NCBI GenBank assembly: GCA_002077065.1
Contig: NAJO01000030.1
Coordinates: 310,001 to 374,000, forward strand
DNA from: Cryoendolithus antarcticus
Taxonomy: Eukaryota; Ascomycota; Dothideomycetes; Cladosporiales; Cladosporiaceae
DNA length: 64,000 bases
Reading direction: 5' to 3'
Below the pieces are notes generated by a model. The model did no database searches. It had not been told where the DNA came from and worked only from the letters and a program-made list of their open reading frames with translations. The translations under genes and the position numbers were made by a program. Of this stretch, positions 61,301 through 64,000 are shown in pieces (the stretch's first letter is position 1; every line of letters begins with the position of its first letter).

Positions 61301-62055
61301 ATGTCCAGATCTATTGCCACTCGCACATGGTATGGCACATCATACTCTCGTATATCGACCACGAAGTCGCTCGCATCCGCAACCGTCGTTGGTCTCCGGT
61401 CCATCTCAGCATGATCATCGAACAGATCAAACCCAGCGTTCGCACTCGCTACCTCTGCGTAGGTGTCCATAGCACTGATCTTACTCTTGTTCTTCTCCGC
61501 GATTGGCGCGACACTCCTCCTCACAGCCAGCAGATCATTCACATTCGCGAAGCTCAGCTTCAAGAATGTCCGCCGATATCCAAGCAAATGGTTCGGCATC
61601 TTCAGATCCTCCTTCTCCACCCTCTCCACACTCTTGACACTCCCCTCAAAGCTCCGTCTCACCCACTCCTCGACCTCAGCCTCCTTCCCCTTCTTCACAG
61701 CGAGCAGAAAGTACGGGTCATACTCCACGCTCGCCTTGAATGTCCCTCCATTGTCGTCAATGAAATAGTAATCCACTGCCGCGCGACCACCAGGTATCTT
61801 CGAATCCTCGATCGAGGTACTGTGCATATTGCAGAGCCATCCTGCACGCGTACGGCCAGCTTCGAACCGGGCGAACCCTTGAGCTTCGTCGATCTTGTGG
61901 GCGAGGCGTGTGGCTTCGAGGCGTTCCTGTTGAGCTGTTGCTTCCGAGGAGCGAAGAGAGCCGATGTCTATGGTCTTGGTACGCTGCTTGCTTCCTGTGT
62001 GAAGTTGGGAAGTCTTGCTGAAGCGCGAGCGGCCCTCGTTGCGTTTGACCGGCAT
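55351..62055 (-). CDS. POL2: DNA polymerase epsilon catalytic subunit
   Basis: An intronless gene of 2234 residues, the normal family length. The N-terminal half is an active B-family polymerase with 3'-5' exonuclease. ExoI is AYDIETTKLPLKF (around residue 275). The polymerase motifs are DVASMYPNIM, KVILNSFYGYVMRKG and LDTDGIWCMLP (the epsilon-type variant of YGDTD). Cysteines CAACDFNRPGKTC plus VICQREN match the extra Cys cluster that binds an iron-sulfur centre in Pol2. The C-terminal half is the inactive polymerase fold. It ends with two Cys modules, CADC ... CDVC and CGKC ... CGC, which bind Dpb2. It is the leading-strand replicase. It is divergent from COX20 over 288 bp. Confidence 0.96.
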   Translation of the reverse strand: MPVKRNEGRSRFSKTSQLHTGSKQRTKTIDIGSLRSSEATAQQERLEATRLAHKIDEAQGFARFEAGRTRAGWLCNMHSTSIEDSKIPGGRAAVDYYFIDDNGGTFKASVEYDPYFLLAVKKGKEAEVEEWVRRSFEGSVKSVERVEKEDLKMPNHLLGYRRTFLKLSFANVNDLLAVRRSVAPIAEKNKSKISAMDTYAEVASANAGFDLFDDHAEMDRRPTTVADASDFVVDIREYDVPYHVRVAIDLDIRIGKWYNVEAKHGRVKLTCIEERLQRADPVVLAYDIETTKLPLKFPDSSIDQIMMISYMIDGQGFLITNREIVSEDIQDFDYTPKPEYDGPFICFNEPNEEAVIERFFACIKEAKPTIIVTYNGDFFDWPFVEARASVHGIDMYTEIGFRKNSEDIYQSTHCAHMDAFAWVSRDSYLPMGSRGLKAVTTAKLGYDPDELDPELMTPYATERPQILAEYSVSDAVATYYLYMKYVHPFIFSLCTIIPLGPDDVLRKGTGTLCEMLLMVQAYQKEIVLPNKHVQPRESFWEGHLLESETYVGGHVESIECGVFRSDIPCTFAVDPTAIDELLLDLDAALEFSITVEEKKSMADIENYEETKAQIVDKLMQLKNIPNRNERPSIYHLDVASMYPNIMTTNRLQPDSMIDEADCAACDFNRPGKTCDRRMPWSWRGEFLPAKRDEYNMIRHALENERFPAKFPNGVARAFQDLSLDEQSTHVKKRLTDYSKKIYHKIHDTKTIEREAVICQRENPFYVDTVKDFRDRRMDFKAKQKVWKGKTSDLEKSGAGPSEVDEAKKMIILFDSLQLAHKVILNSFYGYVMRKGSRWYSMEMAGVTCLTGAHIIQMARQLVERIGRPLELDTDGIWCMLPATFPENFAFKLKNGKKLTISYPCVMLNHLVHAKFTNHQYQTLTEPETFRYETHSDNTIFFEVDGPYKAMILPTSKEEDKNLKKRYAVFNHDGTLAELKGFEVKRRGELKLIKIFQQQIFKFFLDGSTLQDVYEAVAKVANKWLDVLHGHGSTMADEELIDLICENKSMSKTLEEYGAQKSTAITTAKRLGEFLGEQMIKDKGLNCKYIIASRPRNAPVTERAVPVAIFSAEDSVKRYYLRKWLKEDMGDWDPRTIIDWDYYLERLGSQIQKLITIPAALQKVQNPVPRVAHPEWLNRRIRVKEDVFKQKKMTDLFLKKPLEELDVNRLHANPRSTGDLEDFGATPMSKLKPAIAAKMVSKQKRKERDVEAAPVNAMDALPKVMPDINTDYSGWLKYQKQKWKIQRQARKRRRQLFGEKGQDATDAIGTMFRQQAELVYTSDWQVLQLRETDTPGEIRAFVLIEKKVHQLKVIVPRQVFLNLKEDELPDVTVEGVKAEKVTNWTLPNGHPSKHIFKLSMPEQVYVKESEKLNMLFTHSSVEGVYETQVPLSLRALLDLGCVCTFDESQRGVLGKGLEQGFDLSALRTVKPKRPYMGDADMSYLSLYHVNAGERQVCALISSTRAEAQIIVLNRARSDQGMPNVDKLYEEGLEKRLQETEGEPWQTLIDYQDALHFKIVQVTTQRRAHQELADAVKRLQKEESRPTMLVVKSQSAQMLLQDVPQLQALPLLQLKLEDVDRQLPPLGWQSLIAKRLVNDYLDLGLRLTHLLEFARYGNVPLCNIERDDPTFLIDIEYARRLQKERIVLWWSQNARPDHAGHERDDVMGGLDVVEMPAVNNPGTYSSVCIDLSVKGLSVNTILCAAVLNDAEGADPMGGFSANSKDDARDATTQKFQSENAFAAAGIGALRDMVRSWWQEACADKGSEMADILVQHLIRWVDSPRSHLYDRNLQYYVQMMSRKAFQQLMSVFRSVGSLVVFANAGRILLQTSKAEVGNAYAYSQYILKTIREKPAFHFLDITITEFWDYLAWYDEFNYGGKGCTEVVSAETQTLDTIMHWQFATFLPPILQQTFNDQVVTYIGLMHSRKHSAPQPNGLPRATQLPVHTLALTSSETVDQTTPGTFLSKPFSKPLLKHITTLLKRQRTESFHADLASDWIFPVLPGSHLNPTNPCLELVKSLMQVLSLDKTIQLEARLLRKQLLHLFDIREFSSEGSFANPSSSLLLRNLKCADCSSPREIDLCRDSSLLPPPPPATAILAITCDVCASPFDILAIQEQLLADVQRMILQWMTQDLKCGKCGKVRVNEFMEHCGCAGVWVETVKREGLVRELGVLGRVAEGWGLEMLGSVVQRALSGL

Positions 62056-62343
62056 GCTGGGCGAGTCTGTTCTTCGATCATGGGCTCATGTCATTTTCCC
62101 TCTTTCAAACGTCCAGTCCGCGTCCAGTGCTACGAGTAAAGAAAGGTGCACACAATTGACAATCGTCTGAAGCTTGAGCATTGGAAACACTCTCGGTCGC
62201 GTCCAAGGATCGACAGACGCGACTTAAAGTGTCTTCCAAATCAAGCAATTTGAGCCGAGCATCCGTGAGTGCCTGAGGCTCCCACAATGTCGATACCAGC
62301 ATCATACATTGTACCGCAGGATATTCTCTCGTCAAGATCGATC

Positions 62344-63049
62344 ATGGCCGACGACACCAGACTCCCCCGCTCTCCCGCCGCCCCCCTCCCCTCCCCCGAT
62401 ACCCCCATAAACCGCGAGACCCTCACCGTATCCCCCGAAAACAAGCCCTTCACCGGCACGCAATGGCAAAACGGGAGCAGATCCCCTACACGGCGCCACC
62501 GGAGAACGCCAACATGATGCCCGGCGGCACGCAACACACGGCCGGAGGCGCGGTGGTGGAGCCAACGCTGGTGAATGCGTTTGGGACTGTAAAACTGGAG
62601 GAGTTTAGGGAGTTGCATAAACGGCCCTGTGTGAGGGATGCGCTGATGGTGGGGATTGGGGCGGGGGCGGGGGTGGGTGGTATAAGAGGATTACTTGGAG
62701 GTTTGTCAATCTTGGGATTGGGAGGCCGCTGGGGAGGTGTGCTAACGCAGGGACAGCCAAAGTCTGGACAGCGTGCACATGGGCCGTCGGGTCCTGGCTG
62801 CTAGGCTCGACAGTCATGCATCAATATTGCATGTACAAGCGACAAACGGAGAAGGAGGGCATGATGCGCGCTATGGAGATTCTGGATAAGAAGGGTATGG
62901 AGAAGAAGGCAAGGGAGGCGAGGAAGGAGAAGGTGAGGGAAGAGAGGCGGAAGGCGAAGGAGGAGGAATTGGAGGTCAGCTTTGCGAAGGCTGGTGAGAG
63001 TGCGAGTAGTGAGAGTGCGACGGGAAAGAGCTGGTGGAAGGTCTGGTAG
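62344..63049 (+). CDS. COX20: Cytochrome c oxidase assembly protein Cox20
   Basis: Exons 62344-62427, 62481-62700 and 62757-63049 encode 198 residues; introns are 53 and 56 nt. Joined, the core reads LEEFRELHKRPCVRDALMVGIGAGAGVGGIRGLLG, then AKVWTACTWAVGSWLLGSTVMHQYC. This gives the two Cox20 transmembrane segments, and a long basic/acidic coiled-coil tail (KKAREARKEKVREERRKAKEEE) follows. Cox20 is an inner-mitochondrial-membrane chaperone for Cox2 maturation. The acceptor of intron 2 has two candidates 6 nt apart (62750 and 62756), both in frame; the second fits the family better and is farther from the CTAAC branch site. Translation might instead begin at ATG 62463 if intron 1 is not used. 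Confidence 0.85.
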
Positions 63050-63524
63050 TCCCGATCTCAGTGACCCAGGTTCTCTGTAAATATATGTATGATCATGGCC
63101 AAATGATGTTGGCGTCAAAGCACTCCATCAAAATCGTCCCACTCCACGCTATGCCCCTCTACCACGTCGCCATTACCTCCATTCTGCGTTCATGCCGAAC
63201 GGCTGCGCCGGTACAACCGATTGCACGGCTTGGTCGTAGACTCGCTCCGCTTCGGCTCGTTGTCTGTCACAAGCAAGCTCATACAAGCTCCAGCCTTGTT
63301 GGTTGGTTCAATCAGCATCGGAGCCGTTTCACACGCGAAAAATATTGTGGTGCGCCGGCTGTGCTCCACGGCTGCCAATCCTGAATCAAGGACATGTCTC
63401 AGTCTCGCACAGCCTGAGCCGCGCTGAAGATGCCCGTCGCCATGCTCTGCATGCGTTTGTTGCCGTCTTGTCTAGCGGCCAGCATGATCGGTCTCATCCC
63501 TTCATGTACTAGCGGCCTGATGTC
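63050..63524. other. Convergent intergenic region
   Basis: About 475 bp between the 3' ends of COX20 and MED11. Small ORFs on both strands show no domain. Nothing else is seen. Confidence 0.45.
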
Positions 63525-64000
63525 TCAGCCCTTGCCCTCACCCTCCCCTTCATCTTTCCGCTTTAATACACCCTCAATCAGCTCCCTCGCTTCCTCGACC
63601 AGCTCCCGTTCTTTCACCTCACCCACCTTGTTCCCTCGCCCATTCAACCACCCAATATCGAATCGCCCCAACCCTCCATTTTCCAGCTTCTCAGCTTCTC
63701 CTCCAGCACCCTTTCCTGTGGGTGCATGTTTCACACTCAGTCCTATGACCTCCTCACCTCCCGGACTTAAAATCCCTGCTTCCTCCAGCGCATACGCCTG
63801 CCTTCGCAGTCGCGCGGTGATAGATTGCAGGGACGTGTAGTAAGCTTCCGTGTGGGTTGTGAATGCTTCTTGACGGGAGGAGAGGGAGGGAGGAGATGTG
63901 GAGTCGATCATTAGAGTGTCAGGATTTTCGGTGTTGGTTTGGTCGGGGGAGAGAGGTTTGTTCGTCAGAGCTGTGAGGGCGAGGCCGGCGGATTCCACGA
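63525..64000 (-). CDS. MED11: Mediator complex subunit 11, N-terminus cut by window edge
   Basis: About 158 codons are present from the right edge to TGA 63527-63525. The visible start, ESAGLALTALTN, followed by a Ser/Thr/Pro-rich stretch and AYYTSLQSITARLRRQAYALEEAGIL, matches the fungal Med11 helical core, in which a short N-terminal helix pairs with Med22 in the Mediator head. The true start lies beyond the window. The C-terminus is Gly/Glu/Lys-rich. Med11 helps hold TFIIH and Pol II at promoters. The family call rests on two short blocks, so it is fairly but not fully certain. Confidence 0.72.
   Translation of the reverse strand, partial: VESAGLALTALTNKPLSPDQTNTENPDTLMIDSTSPPSLSSRQEAFTTHTEAYYTSLQSITARLRRQAYALEEAGILSPGGEEVIGLSVKHAPTGKGAGGEAEKLENGGLGRFDIGWLNGRGNKVGEVKERELVEEARELIEGVLKRKDEGEGEGKG

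Noticed and set aside
61264..62139. 291-codon open frame antisense to POL2
   Set aside because: It lies fully opposite conserved POL2 coding sequence, has no recognisable features, and no splice or promoter signals.
1..64000. CRISPR array, insertion sequence, operon or secondary-metabolite cluster
   Set aside because: The sequence is fungal nuclear DNA. No regularly spaced repeats occur, and no polyketide synthase, peptide synthetase or terpene synthase is present.

Overview
This window is nuclear DNA from a filamentous ascomycete. I judge it to be a Dothideomycete, of the Capnodiales/Mycosphaerellales type, from gene content. The genes are eukaryotic and mostly intron-poor. Their introns are 47-63 nt with GTATGT/GTAAGT-type donors, CTGAC/CTAAC-type branch sites and CAG/TAG acceptors. 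There is no operon structure. The products are characteristically fungal (Zn2Cys6 regulators, BLI-3, steryl glucosidase, GH17 and GH32 enzymes). The lineage is inferred from my recollection of families, not from a search.

Layout. 0-9 kb: a DUF1275 membrane protein cut by the left edge, a Zn2Cys6 regulator, a degenerate-site SDR, a LEA-like/MAPEG fusion, a secreted GH32 fructosyl enzyme and an intron-containing tRNA-Ser(UGA). 9-17 kb: MON1 and DOP1, two membrane-trafficking genes, diverge from a 261-bp spacer. 17-20 kb: a 3.3-kb stretch with no convincing gene. 20-24 kb: a second Zn2Cys6 regulator and an aldose 1-epimerase. 24-47 kb: housekeeping genes (APC2, phosphatidylserine synthase, omega-type GST, SPX-RING protein, P58IPK-like DnaJ, ergosteryl-beta-glucosidase) are interspersed with at least eight members of one LPxELR (F-box-like/2EXR-like) family. 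Two of these are nonsense-mutated pseudogenes. 47-53 kb: BLI-3 diverges from an aldo-keto reductase, followed by a GH17 wall enzyme and a protein-L-isoaspartate methyltransferase. 53-55 kb: a confusing tract with ORFs on both strands and one probable family fragment. 55-64 kb: an intronless 6.7-kb POL2 (DNA polymerase epsilon), COX20, and MED11 cut by the right edge.

The most interesting signal is the LPxELR family. Four intact copies carry an identically spaced C-x2-C-x7-C-x-C motif before the LPxELR segment. The other copies lack it, and two have died by point nonsense changes. Other points are the LEA-MAPEG fusion, a possible CaaX prenylation box on the SPX-RING protein, an SDR without its catalytic tyrosine, and a 23-nt micro-exon in the GH32 gene.

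Exon joins were placed by eye from splice consensus, reading frame and family expectation. No alignment or database search was run.
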